DNA of 64,000 nucleotides, taken from Kitasatospora atroaurantiaca. Lineage in GTDB: Bacteria; Actinomycetota; Actinomycetes; Streptomycetales; Streptomycetaceae. Below, piece by piece: positions 36,201 through 50,026 of the stretch. How positions within the stretch are numbered: position 1 is the first letter of the stretch; the number at the start of each line of letters is the position of its first letter. Where the stretch lies: NCBI RefSeq assembly GCF_007828955.1, contig NZ_VIVR01000001.1, forward strand, positions 7,068,001 through 7,132,000. Direction: 5' to 3'. The notes below the pieces were generated by a model, which searched no databases, had not been told where the DNA came from, and worked only from the letters and a program-made list of their open reading frames with translations. The position numbers and the translations under genes are program-made.

Positions 36201-37628
36201 ATGTCCGCGCTTCGCGCCCGGCTGTCGGTGATGCTGCTCGCCGTCTGCCTCCTCTTCACAGGCCAAGCCCTGTCCGCAGCCCAGCGGGCGGCTGCCGCCG
36301 ATCCCGGCTACCTGATGGTCCACTTCACCGGCGATTCCGCGACCGGTCAGATGCTGTACCTCGCGCACAGCGCGGACGGCCTGCACTGGAACGACCTCAA
36401 TGGCGGGGAACCGGTCCTGAACTCCATGATCGGCACGAAGGGGGTGCGCGACCCCGCACTGGTGCGCTCTCCCGACGGCAGCCGGTACTGGATCATCGCG
36501 ACCGACCTGTGCATCCGCTGCGGCTCGACCTACCAGAACGGCAGCCCCAGCTTCGTGGTGTGGGAGTCGACCGACCTGGTGACCTGGTCGAATCCGTGGC
36601 TGCTCGGCGCCGCCGGACTGATCCCCGGCGGAAAGAACGCGTGGGCACCGGAGGCGATCTGGAACCCCGAGACCAACGACTACGTCCTGTACTGGGCGAC
36701 GAACGCCACCGTGAACGGCATCCTCAAGTACCGCATCTACTCCGCCCGCACCACGGACTTCCGCACCATCACCACCCCGCAGATCTGGATCGACCCGCCC
36801 GGTACCACGCCGGTCGTCGACACCCAGATGACCGAGGTGCCCGCCGGCACCGGCCCCTACCGTTACCTGAGGGTCTCCGGCGACGGCCAGAACAACGTCG
36901 AGGGCAGCAACTCGATCCTGGGGACGTGGACCAACCTCGGCAACCTCTCCAGCATCGGCCTCACCGGCAACGTGGTCGAAGGCCCGGTCTGGATGAAGTT
37001 CAGGGATCGCGACGAGTGGGCCCTCTACATCGACTACAACAACCCGCAGGGCGTACGCGAGTACAGGCCGATCCTGACGACCAACCCGTTCGACGTCAGC
37101 ACCTACCGGCTCCAGGATGCGGCCAGCTACGACATGGGCGGCACCCCGAAGCGCCACGGCGCGATCATGACCCTCACCGCCGCCGAGGAGAGCCGCGTGC
37201 TCTCCCGCTGGCCCAACACCCCCGCCCAGCGGCTCCAGTCCTTCAACTTCCAGGACCGGTACGTCCGTCAGAGCAACTTCGACGTGCGGATCGACGCGAA
37301 TGTCAGCCCGCTGGACGACTCCCGGTTCCGGCTGCGGCCGGGTCTTGCGGGCACCGGAACGGTCTCCTTCGAGTCGGTGAACTTCCCCGGCTACTTCCTG
37401 CGCCACGCGAACTTCGACTTCCAGCTTGTCCGCAACGACGGCACCAGCCGGTTCGCCGAGGACGCGACGTTCCGTCAGGTCGCCGGCCTCGCCGACCCGA
37501 CCTGGTCGTCGTTCCAGTCGTACAACTTCCCTGACCGCTACATCCGCCACTACGCCTACGAGTTGAAGCTCGACCCGATCACCACCGCGACCGGCCGCAG
37601 CGACGCCACCTTCCGCGTGACGAGCTGA
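36201..37628 (+). CDS. Secreted GH43 enzyme with CBM42
   Basis: 475 aa from the ATG at 36201, which has AGGAG with a 6-nt gap; earlier in-frame ATGs lack this. Sec signal to about residue 30. The GH43 domain (about 35-325) has Asp in GVRDPALVRSPDGS, Asp in VVDTQM and Glu in NVVEGPVWMKF. The C-terminal CBM42 trefoil (about 330-475) has LQSFNFQDRYVRQ, FLRHANFDF and YIRHYAYELKLD. The arabinofuranose-binding module and the operator upstream point to arabinan or arabinoxylan side chains. Confidence 0.88.
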   Translation: MSALRARLSVMLLAVCLLFTGQALSAAQRAAAADPGYLMVHFTGDSATGQMLYLAHSADGLHWNDLNGGEPVLNSMIGTKGVRDPALVRSPDGSRYWIIATDLCIRCGSTYQNGSPSFVVWESTDLVTWSNPWLLGAAGLIPGGKNAWAPEAIWNPETNDYVLYWATNATVNGILKYRIYSARTTDFRTITTPQIWIDPPGTTPVVDTQMTEVPAGTGPYRYLRVSGDGQNNVEGSNSILGTWTNLGNLSSIGLTGNVVEGPVWMKFRDRDEWALYIDYNNPQGVREYRPILTTNPFDVSTYRLQDAASYDMGGTPKRHGAIMTLTAAEESRVLSRWPNTPAQRLQSFNFQDRYVRQSNFDVRIDANVSPLDDSRFRLRPGLAGTGTVSFESVNFPGYFLRHANFDFQLVRNDGTSRFAEDATFRQVAGLADPTWSSFQSYNFPDRYIRHYAYELKLDPITTATGRSDATFRVTS

Positions 37629-37647
37629 ACCGGCCCGGCAGCCAGAA

Positions 37648-37676
37648 GTGCCGGCGCCTCCAGGCGGCGCCGGCAC
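37648..37676 (+). terminator. Terminator between the two GH43-CBM42 genes
   Basis: Perfect 11-bp stem GTGCCGGCGCC / GGCGCCGGCAC with a 7-nt loop, 20 nt after the stop. Confidence 0.7.
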
Positions 37677-37869
37677 GGATGCGTCACCCCAACTCCCCGG
37701 GTCCGCACGGCCCTCATGACGGCACCAAGGACTGGGACAACACCAGCGCGCGGGCCCGGGACACCAGCCGGCTCACCGCGGCTCCCTGCATCCGACGTGG
37801 GCGGCTCGGGGTCCGTGCCGCCCACGGGTCTGGATCCGCCCGCACCTTCCTACGCCCCGGAGGCACCAG

Positions 37870-39246
37870 ATGAGCGCAACACCCCTCCCGTCGCGCCGGC
37901 TCTTCCTCGGCATGGCCGCGGCCGTGCCGCTGTCCACCACCGGCGTGCTGACCCTCGGCAGCCGGTCCGCGAGCGCCGCGACGACCTCCCCGTTCGTCAT
38001 GGCCTACTTCACCCAGTCACCGAGAAACCTCGGCACGGACTACGGCCTGCACCTCGCGGTCAGCACCGACGCGCTGCAGTGGATGCCGCTGAACCAGAAC
38101 AACCCCGTCGTCACCCCGACCGCGGGCGACGGCGGTCTGCGCGACCCCGTCATCCTGCCCAAGCAGGACGGCACCTACGTCGTCATGGCGACCAACCTGA
38201 AGGGCACCGACTGGACCAGGAAGAGCCCGTACATCCACGTCTGGGACTCCGCCGACCTGCGCTCCTTCGACAACTACCGCCTCCTGAAACTGCACGACAT
38301 GGCCACCCACACCTGGGCGCCCGACGCCTTCTGGGACCCCTCCCGCGGCCAGTACGCCATCATCTACTCGGCCGTCAACAGCAGCGGCCACAACGTGATC
38401 ATGGTCAACTACACCACGGACTTCCAGACCGTGACGTCGCCGCAGGTCTTCTTCGACCCCGGCTACGACATCATCGACGGCACCCTGGCGAAGGACGTGA
38501 ACGGCGTCAACTACCTGTACTACAAAGGCCACAACAGCCTCACGGGTGCGAAGTCCACCTCCCTCGCCCCCGGCAGCTTCACCCAGTTCACCTCGGGCCT
38601 GGCACCCCAGGGAGGCATCGAGGGCCCGATCCTCGCCCAAGCCGCCGGCACCTGGTACCTGTGGGGCGACGCCAACGCGCTCTTCTACACCTGGCAGACC
38701 AGCGACCTCTCCACCGGCACCTGGACCGCCACCGACCGGCGCGTCTACACCCAGCCGCTGAACTCCAAGCACGCCGACATCAAGCCGATCCCCCAGACGG
38801 TGTACGACAACATGGTCGCCAAGTGGGGAAAGCCGGCCTGGAACCGGCTGAAGTCCTACAACTTCCCGGACAGATACTGGCGGCAGGTCGATTCCCTCGG
38901 CCGCATCGACCCGTACCCGTTCGACCCCTACACCGACTCGCAGTGGAAGCTGGTGCCGGGCCTGGCCGACTCCTCCGGCGTCTCCTTCCAGTCCGTCACC
39001 GACCCGACCCGCTACCTGCGGCACGCCTACTACCAACTGCGGCTGGACGCCAACGACGGCACCACGAGGTTCGCCCAGGACGCCACATTCCACAGGACCG
39101 CCGGGCTCGCCGACCCGTCCTGGTCGTCGTTCCAGTCATACAACTTCCCTGACCGCTACATCCGCCACTTCAACTACGGGCTGCGCATCGACCCGATCTC
39201 CACCGCCACCGGCAGAGCCGACGCCACGTTCTCCGTCTGGTACTGA
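37870..39246 (+). CDS. Secreted GH43 enzyme with CBM42, tandem paralogue
   Basis: 458 aa, ATG after GGAGG. Tat-like leader SRRLFLGMAAAVP. GH43 acids: Asp in GLRDPVILPKQDG, Asp in DIIDGTLAKD and Glu in GGIEGPILAQAAG. The C-terminal CBM42 has LKSYNFPDRYWRQ and YLRHAYYQLRLD, and a last repeat almost identical at DNA level to that of the gene before it. The catalytic domains are clearly more divergent, so the two enzymes may attack different linkages. No operator is seen in the 241-bp gap upstream. Confidence 0.88.
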   Translation: MSATPLPSRRLFLGMAAAVPLSTTGVLTLGSRSASAATTSPFVMAYFTQSPRNLGTDYGLHLAVSTDALQWMPLNQNNPVVTPTAGDGGLRDPVILPKQDGTYVVMATNLKGTDWTRKSPYIHVWDSADLRSFDNYRLLKLHDMATHTWAPDAFWDPSRGQYAIIYSAVNSSGHNVIMVNYTTDFQTVTSPQVFFDPGYDIIDGTLAKDVNGVNYLYYKGHNSLTGAKSTSLAPGSFTQFTSGLAPQGGIEGPILAQAAGTWYLWGDANALFYTWQTSDLSTGTWTATDRRVYTQPLNSKHADIKPIPQTVYDNMVAKWGKPAWNRLKSYNFPDRYWRQVDSLGRIDPYPFDPYTDSQWKLVPGLADSSGVSFQSVTDPTRYLRHAYYQLRLDANDGTTRFAQDATFHRTAGLADPSWSSFQSYNFPDRYIRHFNYGLRIDPISTATGRADATFSVWY

Positions 39247-39326
39247 GGCCACGCGCCCGCTCCGACTCCAGCGGGGGCACAACCGCAGCAACATGCTGAT
39301 GACGGCAGCCGGGGCGGCAATCTCGT

Positions 39327-39566
39327 ATGGAAGTACGCCACTACGCCGGGGAGGCCGTCGTCCACACCGATGAGGCTACGTACGAGTGCCGGTCCGTCCT
39401 GCGCTCGCTGGCCGAGCTGGTAGCCCCCAAGGTGTCCGAGCAGGCAAGGGCGCCGCTGGACCTGGACCGGTGGAGCGGGACTCTTCCGACTCGGTACGCG
39501 ATAGCCAGGGATCTCCGAGGGGTGCGATGGGCCCTGGCGGTCCTGCGAGACTGCCGGCATGACTGA
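39327..39566 (+). CDS. Small hypothetical protein
   Basis: 79 aa, unrecognised. The third codon positions are strongly GC-rich, as in neighbouring genes, which favours real coding. It overlaps the GrpB-family gene start by 8 nt, so the two may be translationally coupled. No motif is visible; the composition suggests a soluble, mixed alpha/beta protein. Confidence 0.45.
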   Translation: MEVRHYAGEAVVHTDEATYECRSVLRSLAELVAPKVSEQARAPLDLDRWSGTLPTRYAIARDLRGVRWALAVLRDCRHD

Positions 39567-40089
39567 CATGATCGTGGTCAACTACGACCCCCGATGGCCC
39601 GAGCGGTTCGAGGATCTGCGGCAGCGACTGGCACCCCACGTCGCGGATCTGGCTGTGTCTATCGAGCACGTCGGCAGTACGGCCGTGCCCGGGTGTGCCG
39701 CCAAGCCGATCATCGACCTCGACATCGTGGTGTCCGAAGAGGCCGTCATGCCCGAGTTGATCTCCCGGCTCGCCGGGCGGGGCTACCGGCACGAAGGCGA
39801 TCTGGGGATCGGGGGGCGGGAGGCATTCCAGGGCCCTCCTGCCGTTCCCGGTCATCATCTGTACGCCGTGGTCGCGGGCTCGAAGCCCCACCTTGATCAC
39901 GTCCTACTCCGTGATTACTTGCGTCAGCGGCCCGATGAAGTCCAGCGCTACAGCGCCTTGAAGGTGGCCCTGGCGCAGCGGTTCCCTGCCGACAGCGAGG
40001 GCAGGGCGGCCTACTCGGCGGCGAAGAGCGCCCAGGTGGAGGAGCTGGTCGCGAAGTCCTACGCCGCTCGGGCCGCCGGCGCATTGTGA
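39559..40089 (+). CDS. GrpB-family (UPF0157) nucleotidyltransferase-like protein
   Basis: 176 aa. The family core is clear: VNYDPRWPERFEDLRQRL, EHVGSTAVPGCAAKPIIDLDIVV, and HLDHVLLRDYLR near the middle. GrpB-like proteins have a nucleotidyltransferase fold of uncertain function. It has no evident link to sugar metabolism and sits beside a transposase remnant, so it is probably accessory cargo. Confidence 0.85.
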   Translation: MTDMIVVNYDPRWPERFEDLRQRLAPHVADLAVSIEHVGSTAVPGCAAKPIIDLDIVVSEEAVMPELISRLAGRGYRHEGDLGIGGREAFQGPPAVPGHHLYAVVAGSKPHLDHVLLRDYLRQRPDEVQRYSALKVALAQRFPADSEGRAAYSAAKSAQVEELVAKSYAARAAGAL

Positions 40090-40090
40090 C

Positions 40091-40510
40091 GTGAGGCGGA
40101 CCGCACGAGTTGGTGATGTTGTGACGCATTACCGAGCCCGTGCGGCCTTGTCCCATCCTGCCTTCTGCGGCCTTGATCGTGCACATCTCGGCGATTTGAT
40201 CGAGGAGTTGGCAGACCCGTGGATGGCCCGGTGCGAGTCCGCACTGCGCGAGCGCAGAGGCGGAGAACGCAAGCAGGCGGCTGGCGCGGGGCCGGACCAG
40301 GAACTGGTCTTCACCGACCAGTTCCTGGTCACCGTGGTCTATCTGCGCCTGCAACTGCCGCACGCGGCACTCGCCGAGCTGTACGGCGTGACCCGCCCCA
40401 CCGTCACCCGCGCCATCCACGAGATCCGCCCGCTGCTCGCCGCCCGCGGCTTCGCCGTCCCCGGCCGACCTGGCGTCCGCCTGCGCACCCTGGCCCCTGC
40501 GGCGCGATCA
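40091..40510 (+). pseudogene. IS5-type transposase, 5' remnant
   Basis: From a GTG at 40091 the protein begins like actinobacterial IS5-family transposases with an N-terminal helix-turn-helix: ALSHPAFCGL, FTDQFLVTVVYLRLQLPHA and GVTRPTVTRAIHEIRPLLAA. After RPGVRLRTLA the similarity stops and the frame runs into low-complexity sequence. The DDE catalytic part is missing. The following 40511-41042 contains no gene I can support, only short frames that look like decayed or shadow sequence. Confidence 0.7.
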
Positions 40511-41042
40511 CCTCCGACAGCCGCCGCGCGACCCGCCGCCGCTGCTCCTTGCCGCGGCAACGACCCGAACACATCACCTACGAACTCCGCCAACTCACCA
40601 CGGAGCCGCTTCACATCCCCCAACTTCACACCCAGAAGATGCCCCCCCAAGAGGAAAAATCGCCCAAAGTGACGAAGTGCTACCAGGGTGGCGGAGTAGT
40701 ACTCGCGCAGCAGCGAGCGGACCGGGCCTGGTCGGAGCGGGCGGGCCGCAGCCGGTCTCGATCGTCTCCAGATCCTCCGCCTCATCCAGAGCGTTGCGTA
40801 CGAGCGCCTGTGGGACTCCTCCAGGATTCCGCGAACCCGCCGACCAGCGCCGTGCCGGGCTGCCACAGGTTCCACAGCCGGGCGAGCACGTCCTGGTCAC
40901 GTCCTCAGGTCGGGCGAGCGCTTCTTCTTCGGAGGGCGAGCAACTCATTGTGGCAGGCGGCCGAGGACCTGCAGAGTGACAGGTATGGGGGAGAGTGACG
41001 TGTCCCCCGGCACCACGCGCTCTCCCGTTGCATTCGGGGATG

Positions 41043-42542
41043 TCAGTGGAGTGCGACTGCGGTCCAGGACACCGGCGGCAGTTCGATGGTGAGCACGCCG
41101 TCGGTCATGGTGGCGTTCGGGTTGGTGTGGGGGACCACGCGGTTGGGTTCGGCGAGGGTGTTCTTCGCGTACACGTCCTGATCGGCGAGCGTGAGCGCCT
41201 CGAGGATGCGTGAGGAGCCCAGGCTGCGGACGTCGACGGTGACCTGGGCGGGTTGCGAGAGGCCGCGGTTGACGAGGAAGAGCGCGGACCGGTCCTCCTC
41301 GACGGTGGCGACGGCGTCGATGACGGAGGCCTCGCCGTAGCGTGCCGTGGTGTACGTCGGCGACTCGATCGCGGGGCGGATCACCTCGCCGGCGGCGAGC
41401 CGGCTGGTGATCGAGAACGGGTAGAAGGAGGTCTGCCGCCAGGCCGGGCCGCCGGGCTCGGTCATGATCGGCGCGATGACGTTGACGAGTTGCGCGAGCG
41501 ACGCCGAGGTGACGCGGTCGCTGCGCTTGAGGAGGGTCATCAGCAGGTTGCCCACGACCACGGCGTCGGCCGCGCTGTAGACGTCCTCGAGCTGCCGGGG
41601 GGCGTGGCGCCACTCGTCGTTGACCTCGTCGGACTCCTGGTGTTCCTTCTGGTACCAGACGTTCCACTCGTCGAAGGAGATGCCGATCTTCTTGGACGAG
41701 TGTTTCTTGGCGGCCACGTGGTCGACGGTCGCGGCGACGCCGTCGATGAAGAAGTCCATGTCGAGGGCCGAGGCGAGGAAGGAGCCCAGGTCGCCGTCGT
41801 GCTCCTGGTAGTACGCGTGGCAGGAGATGTAGTCGACGTGCTCGAAGCTGTGCTCCAGGACGGTGCGTTCCCAGTCGCCGAAGGTCGGCATGCCGGCCGA
41901 GGAGGAGCCGCAGACGACCAGTTCGAGGTCCTTGTCGGCCATCTTCATGGCGGAGGCGGTGCGGGCGGCGAGCTTGCCGTAGTCCTCGGCGTTCAGGAAG
42001 CCGGTCTGCCAGGGCCCGTCCATCTCGTTGCCGAGGCACCACATGCGGATGTTGTGCGGCTCCGGCGTGCCGTTGGCGATGCGCAGGTCCGAGAGCGCGG
42101 TGCCGGACGGGTGGTTGGCGTACTCCAGCAGGTCGAGGGCGCTCAGGATGCCACGGGTACCGAGGTTGACCGCCAGCATCAGCTCCGAGCCGGTGAGCTT
42201 GAGCCAGGCCGCGAACTCGTCCAGGCCGATCTGGTTCGACTCCAGGGAGTGCCAGGCCAGGTCGCGGCGGACCGGGCGCTTGTCGCGCGGGCCGATCGAG
42301 TCCTCCCAGCGGAAGCCGGAGACGAAGTTGCCGCCGGGGTAGCGGATCGTGGTGCTGCCGAGCTCCCGGACGAGGTCGACGACGTCCATCCGGAAGCCGT
42401 CCTTGTTCGCGCTCGGGTGCTCCGGTTCGTAGATCCCGGTGTAGACGCAGCGGCCGAGGTGCTCGACGAAGGAGCCGAAGGTGCGGCGCCGGACCGGGGC
42501 GATGACGGCCTGCCGGTCCAGAACGATGTGAGCGCGGTGCAA
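41043..42542 (-). CDS. abfA: GH51 alpha-L-arabinofuranosidase, cytoplasmic
   Basis: 499 aa; the start is a TTG at 42542 with AAAGGA 8 nt upstream. No signal peptide. Acid/base Glu173 in WCLGNEMDGPWQ and nucleophile Glu292 in GISFDEWNVWY are spaced as in the Geobacillus enzyme. It hydrolyses arabinofuranosyl bonds in imported oligosaccharides. It is the last gene of the minus-strand operon led by the LacI regulator and follows the permease gene by 46 nt. Confidence 0.95.
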   Translation of the reverse strand: MHRAHIVLDRQAVIAPVRRRTFGSFVEHLGRCVYTGIYEPEHPSANKDGFRMDVVDLVRELGSTTIRYPGGNFVSGFRWEDSIGPRDKRPVRRDLAWHSLESNQIGLDEFAAWLKLTGSELMLAVNLGTRGILSALDLLEYANHPSGTALSDLRIANGTPEPHNIRMWCLGNEMDGPWQTGFLNAEDYGKLAARTASAMKMADKDLELVVCGSSSAGMPTFGDWERTVLEHSFEHVDYISCHAYYQEHDGDLGSFLASALDMDFFIDGVAATVDHVAAKKHSSKKIGISFDEWNVWYQKEHQESDEVNDEWRHAPRQLEDVYSAADAVVVGNLLMTLLKRSDRVTSASLAQLVNVIAPIMTEPGGPAWRQTSFYPFSITSRLAAGEVIRPAIESPTYTTARYGEASVIDAVATVEEDRSALFLVNRGLSQPAQVTVDVRSLGSSRILEALTLADQDVYAKNTLAEPNRVVPHTNPNATMTDGVLTIELPPVSWTAVALH

Positions 42543-42588
42543 TGCGGTGGTCCTTTGCTGTGAGGTGCGGAGTCGGGTGGTGGACGGA

Positions 42589-43467
42589 CTACTTGACTGC
42601 GCCGGCGGTCAGGCCGTTGCGCCAGAACCGCTGGAGGCTGACGAAGGCGACGAGCAGGGGGAGCAGCGACAGGGCCGCACCGGTGATCGGCACCAGCGGC
42701 GGCACGCCGTTGGCGAACTCCGAGCGCCACTGCACCAGTCCCACCGTGACGGGCTGGAGTGAGGAGGAGTTGAGCATGAGCGAGGGCAGCAGGTAGTTGT
42801 TCCAGATGCCGACGAACTGGAACAGGAAGACGGTCACCAGTGCCGGGGCCATCAGCGGCAGGGCGACCTGGAAGAAGGTGCGCCCTTCGCCTGCTCCGTC
42901 GAGCCGTGCGGCCTCCAGCAGTTCGTCCGGGACGGACGCCGCGGCGAAGATCCGGCACAGGTAGACGCCGAACGGGCTGACACAGCTGGGCAGCAGCACC
43001 GACCAGTAGGAGTTGGTGAGGTCGAGCTTGGCCATGAGCAGGAACAACGGCAGGGCGAACATCGGCGCCGGAATGAGAACCGAGGCGAGGATGACGTTGA
43101 AGACGCTCTCCCGGCCGCGGAAGCTGAACTTGGACAGCGCGTAGCCGGCCATCGCGGACAGCAGGGTGCTGACGGTCGCGCCGACGAGGCTGTACAGCGC
43201 GCTGTTGGCGAGCCAGGTGGAGAATATGCCGCCCTCGAAGCTGAACACGGTCCTGACGTTGGCGACCAGGTCGAAATGGGAGAACCACAGCGGCGCACCG
43301 GTGTAGAGGTAGCCCGACTTCTTGGTCGCGGAGACGAACAGCCACCACAGCGGGATCAGCGTGTACAGGGCCATCAGGCCCAGCACCCCGTTGACGGCGA
43401 CCTTGCTCGCGATCTCGGTGCCGCGGGGGGCCCGTCGGGTCGGCCGGCCGGCGTAGATCACGCTCAT
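42589..43467 (-). CDS. ABC sugar permease, MalG/AraQ type
   Basis: 292 aa, ATG at 43467 with GGGAG upstream and a 4-nt overlap with the other permease. Six hydrophobic segments and the EAA loop DELLEAARLDGAGEGRTFFQ. It is the second membrane subunit of the oligosaccharide importer. Confidence 0.93.
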   Translation of the reverse strand: MSVIYAGRPTRRAPRGTEIASKVAVNGVLGLMALYTLIPLWWLFVSATKKSGYLYTGAPLWFSHFDLVANVRTVFSFEGGIFSTWLANSALYSLVGATVSTLLSAMAGYALSKFSFRGRESVFNVILASVLIPAPMFALPLFLLMAKLDLTNSYWSVLLPSCVSPFGVYLCRIFAAASVPDELLEAARLDGAGEGRTFFQVALPLMAPALVTVFLFQFVGIWNNYLLPSLMLNSSSLQPVTVGLVQWRSEFANGVPPLVPITGAALSLLPLLVAFVSLQRFWRNGLTAGAVK

Positions 43468-44444
43468 GCCATCGCTCCCTTGCGCTGGGTGTACTTGAGG
43501 AACCCGAACGAGAGCACGAGGGTGAGCAGTGCGAGCACGACGGACTCGGCGGCGGCCAGGTTCTGGCCGCCCAGGTCCATGCCCAGGGTCGTGTTCATGA
43601 TCGGGGAGAACTTCGGCGAGACGCCTGGGACGCGCGCGCCGACCAGCACCGCCGGCTCGGTGTACATCTGCGCCGTCCCGATGATGGAGAAGACCGTGGT
43701 CAGCACCAGCGCGGGACGCACCAGCGGGATCTTCACCGCCCACGCCAGGCGCCATCCGGTGCAGCCGTCGAGCGCGGCGGCCTCCAGCACCTCGGCGGGG
43801 ATCGTCTGCAGCGCGGAGTAGATGATCAGCATGTTGTAGCCGGTCCAGCCCCACGTGATCATGTTCCCGATCGAGACCGGGACCCACGACGGCGACAGGA
43901 AGTCGACGTCGATCCCGATGTGCGACAGCGGTCCGGTGAACGGCGACAGGCTCTTCGCCAGGAGGAAGGACCACATCACCGCGGCGATCGCACCCGGCAG
44001 CGCGTAGGGCACGAAGAACGCGAGCCGGAAGCTCTTCCGCAGCCGGGCCGATCGGGAGTCCAGCAGGAGCGCGAGCAGGAGGGCTAGGCCGAGCATGACC
44101 GGGACCTGGACGCAGCCCAGCAGCACGACCCGGACGATCGACGCGATGAAGTCGTGGTCACCGAAGGCGGCGGCGTAGTTGGACAGTCCCGCGAACTCCG
44201 TGGACTGCGTACCGCCGAACAGCCCGGCGCGGTGGACGGTGAAGAAGCTCTGGTAGATCGCGTAACAGATCGGCGCGACCATCATGGTCAGGAAGAGCAC
44301 CGCGAACGGCGCCAGGAAACCCGACGCGGTCAACGCGGTACGGCGGCCGGCGCGCCGAGGCCGTCCGGCAGGGGAGACACGGGGGGTGACCGCGGGCACC
44401 GACCGCGGCGGCGACGCGGTCCGGGCGCTGCTGGGACTGCTCAT
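43464..44444 (-). CDS. ABC sugar permease, MalF/AraP type
   Basis: 326 aa with a charged N-terminus, six membrane segments and the EAA loop AEVLEAAALDGCTGWRLAW. It pairs with the MalG-type permease. No ATPase gene is present in this operon, so a shared ATPase such as MsiK is presumably used. Confidence 0.93.
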   Translation of the reverse strand: MSSPSSARTASPPRSVPAVTPRVSPAGRPRRAGRRTALTASGFLAPFAVLFLTMMVAPICYAIYQSFFTVHRAGLFGGTQSTEFAGLSNYAAAFGDHDFIASIVRVVLLGCVQVPVMLGLALLLALLLDSRSARLRKSFRLAFFVPYALPGAIAAVMWSFLLAKSLSPFTGPLSHIGIDVDFLSPSWVPVSIGNMITWGWTGYNMLIIYSALQTIPAEVLEAAALDGCTGWRLAWAVKIPLVRPALVLTTVFSIIGTAQMYTEPAVLVGARVPGVSPKFSPIMNTTLGMDLGGQNLAAAESVVLALLTLVLSFGFLKYTQRKGAMA

Positions 44445-44544
44445 GGAAACCTCGCTGGGCGGTTCGTCGTCAGGGAGCGGGCCCCCGCGGCGCCGGGTAC
44501 GGGCGGCCGCGGGAACCCTTCGGGGCGGCTCGAGTCCCGCCGCC

Positions 44545-45858
44545 TCAGCCGTTGGTCACCGACAGTCCGAGCTGCTTGATCGCGGCGACCGTCGAGGCCT
44601 GGACCTTGGCGACCGCGTCCGGGTAGGTGCCGGAGCCGATGGCAGTGGTGAAGTCCGTCTCGACCTGCTGATAGGTCGGGCCGTTGGTCCAGGTGGTGGG
44701 GACCTGCGCGGCGGAGACCTTGTACAGGTCGCCGACCTTCTGGCCGCCGAAGAACGGGTCACCCTCCGCGAGCAACGGGTCGTCCTGTCCGGCCTTCGAC
44801 GCCGGGTACAGCCCGGCGTCGATGCCCGTCTTCACGGCCTGCGGGTCGCTGGACAGGAACGCGGCGAACTGCGCCGCTTCGCGGGGCGTCTTGCACCCGG
44901 TCATCACCGAGGTGGCCGAGCCGCCGTTGAAGGAGCTTTTGCCGTCCCCGGCCTCCCAGGTCGGCATCGGGGCGACCGCCCACTTGCCGGCCTGGTCCTT
45001 CAGGTCCGACTTCAGGCCGCCGGAGGACCAGGACGCGCCGACGAACGTCAGCACCTTGTCCTCTTCGGAGGCCTTGTCGAACTGCGGGTCCCAGGCGTTG
45101 CCGGTCTTCGTCACCAGCTCCTTGTCCTTCATCTCCTGCCAGTAGGCGGCGACCTTCCGGGTGCCGGGGTTGTCGATGCTGACGGTCCAGCTGTTCCCCT
45201 GGGTCGAGTACCAGGACTGGCCGGTCTGCAGGCTCAAGGCCGCCATATCGTTGCCGTCGCCGGGCCCGCTGGTGCCGAACTTCACGCTCGGATCGGCGGC
45301 GGTGACCTTCTCTGCGTCGGCCTTGTACTCCGCCCAGGTGGCCGGCGGCGTGGTGATGCCGTACTTGGCGAACAGGTCGCTGCGGTAGAAGAGGACCGTC
45401 GGGCCGACGTCCACCGGGACGCCGTAGATCTTGCCGCCGATGCTGGTGGCCGAGACGGCGGACGGGAGGTACTTGGCCATGTCGGCGCTCGCGTACTTCG
45501 TGATGTCCATGACCGTGTTCTTCACGAGCATCGACGGGATGGTCTGGTACTCGATCTGGGCCAGGCACGGGCCCTTGCCGGCGGTGATCGCGTTGCTGAT
45601 CTGGGTGTAGCCGCCCTTGCCGCCCGACGGGATCTTCTTGAAGGTGACCTTGCTGTCCGGGTGGGCCGCGTTCCACTGGTCGACGATCTTCTCGTAGGGA
45701 GCCCAGCCCCAGAACTCCATGGTCACCGGCCCGGCCTGGGTCTTCTCCGCGGTGTCGGAGGTGCTCGTGGTGCTGCTGCACGCGCTGACTCCGGCCGCGA
45801 GGACCGCCACGGTGGCGAACGCCAGGAATCTGCGGGTGGGTACGATGGTGCGGTCCAT
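44545..45858 (-). CDS. Solute-binding lipoprotein of the MalFG-type importer
   Basis: 437 aa with lipoprotein signal GVSACSS (Cys27). SBP_bac_1 family features: VTMEFWGWAPYEKIVDQWNA near the N-terminus and SFNGGSATSVMTGCKTP. Its place between GH2 beta-galactosidase and GH51 suggests binding of galactose- or arabinose-containing oligosaccharides, such as arabinogalactan fragments. Confidence 0.92.
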   Translation of the reverse strand: MDRTIVPTRRFLAFATVAVLAAGVSACSSTTSTSDTAEKTQAGPVTMEFWGWAPYEKIVDQWNAAHPDSKVTFKKIPSGGKGGYTQISNAITAGKGPCLAQIEYQTIPSMLVKNTVMDITKYASADMAKYLPSAVSATSIGGKIYGVPVDVGPTVLFYRSDLFAKYGITTPPATWAEYKADAEKVTAADPSVKFGTSGPGDGNDMAALSLQTGQSWYSTQGNSWTVSIDNPGTRKVAAYWQEMKDKELVTKTGNAWDPQFDKASEEDKVLTFVGASWSSGGLKSDLKDQAGKWAVAPMPTWEAGDGKSSFNGGSATSVMTGCKTPREAAQFAAFLSSDPQAVKTGIDAGLYPASKAGQDDPLLAEGDPFFGGQKVGDLYKVSAAQVPTTWTNGPTYQQVETDFTTAIGSGTYPDAVAKVQASTVAAIKQLGLSVTNG

Positions 45859-45923
45859 AGGAGGAACCCTTCGTAGGTGGGGGAAGCTGCTGGACGGCCG
45901 GTGGGCGGGCGGGCGAGGCCCGG

Positions 45924-50007
<4,084 letters not shown>

Positions 50008-50026
50008 GAGCCACTCCCGAAAAAAA

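Noticed and set aside
40693-40703. GAGTAGTACTC, the same core as the palindrome at 31818
   Set aside because: It lies in the transposase-remnant region with no gene start downstream on a fitting strand and lacks the AT arms, so it is probably coincidental.
40339-40948. Minus-strand frames over the transposase remnant
   Set aside because: They overlap the plus-strand transposase similarity and show no family feature of their own.
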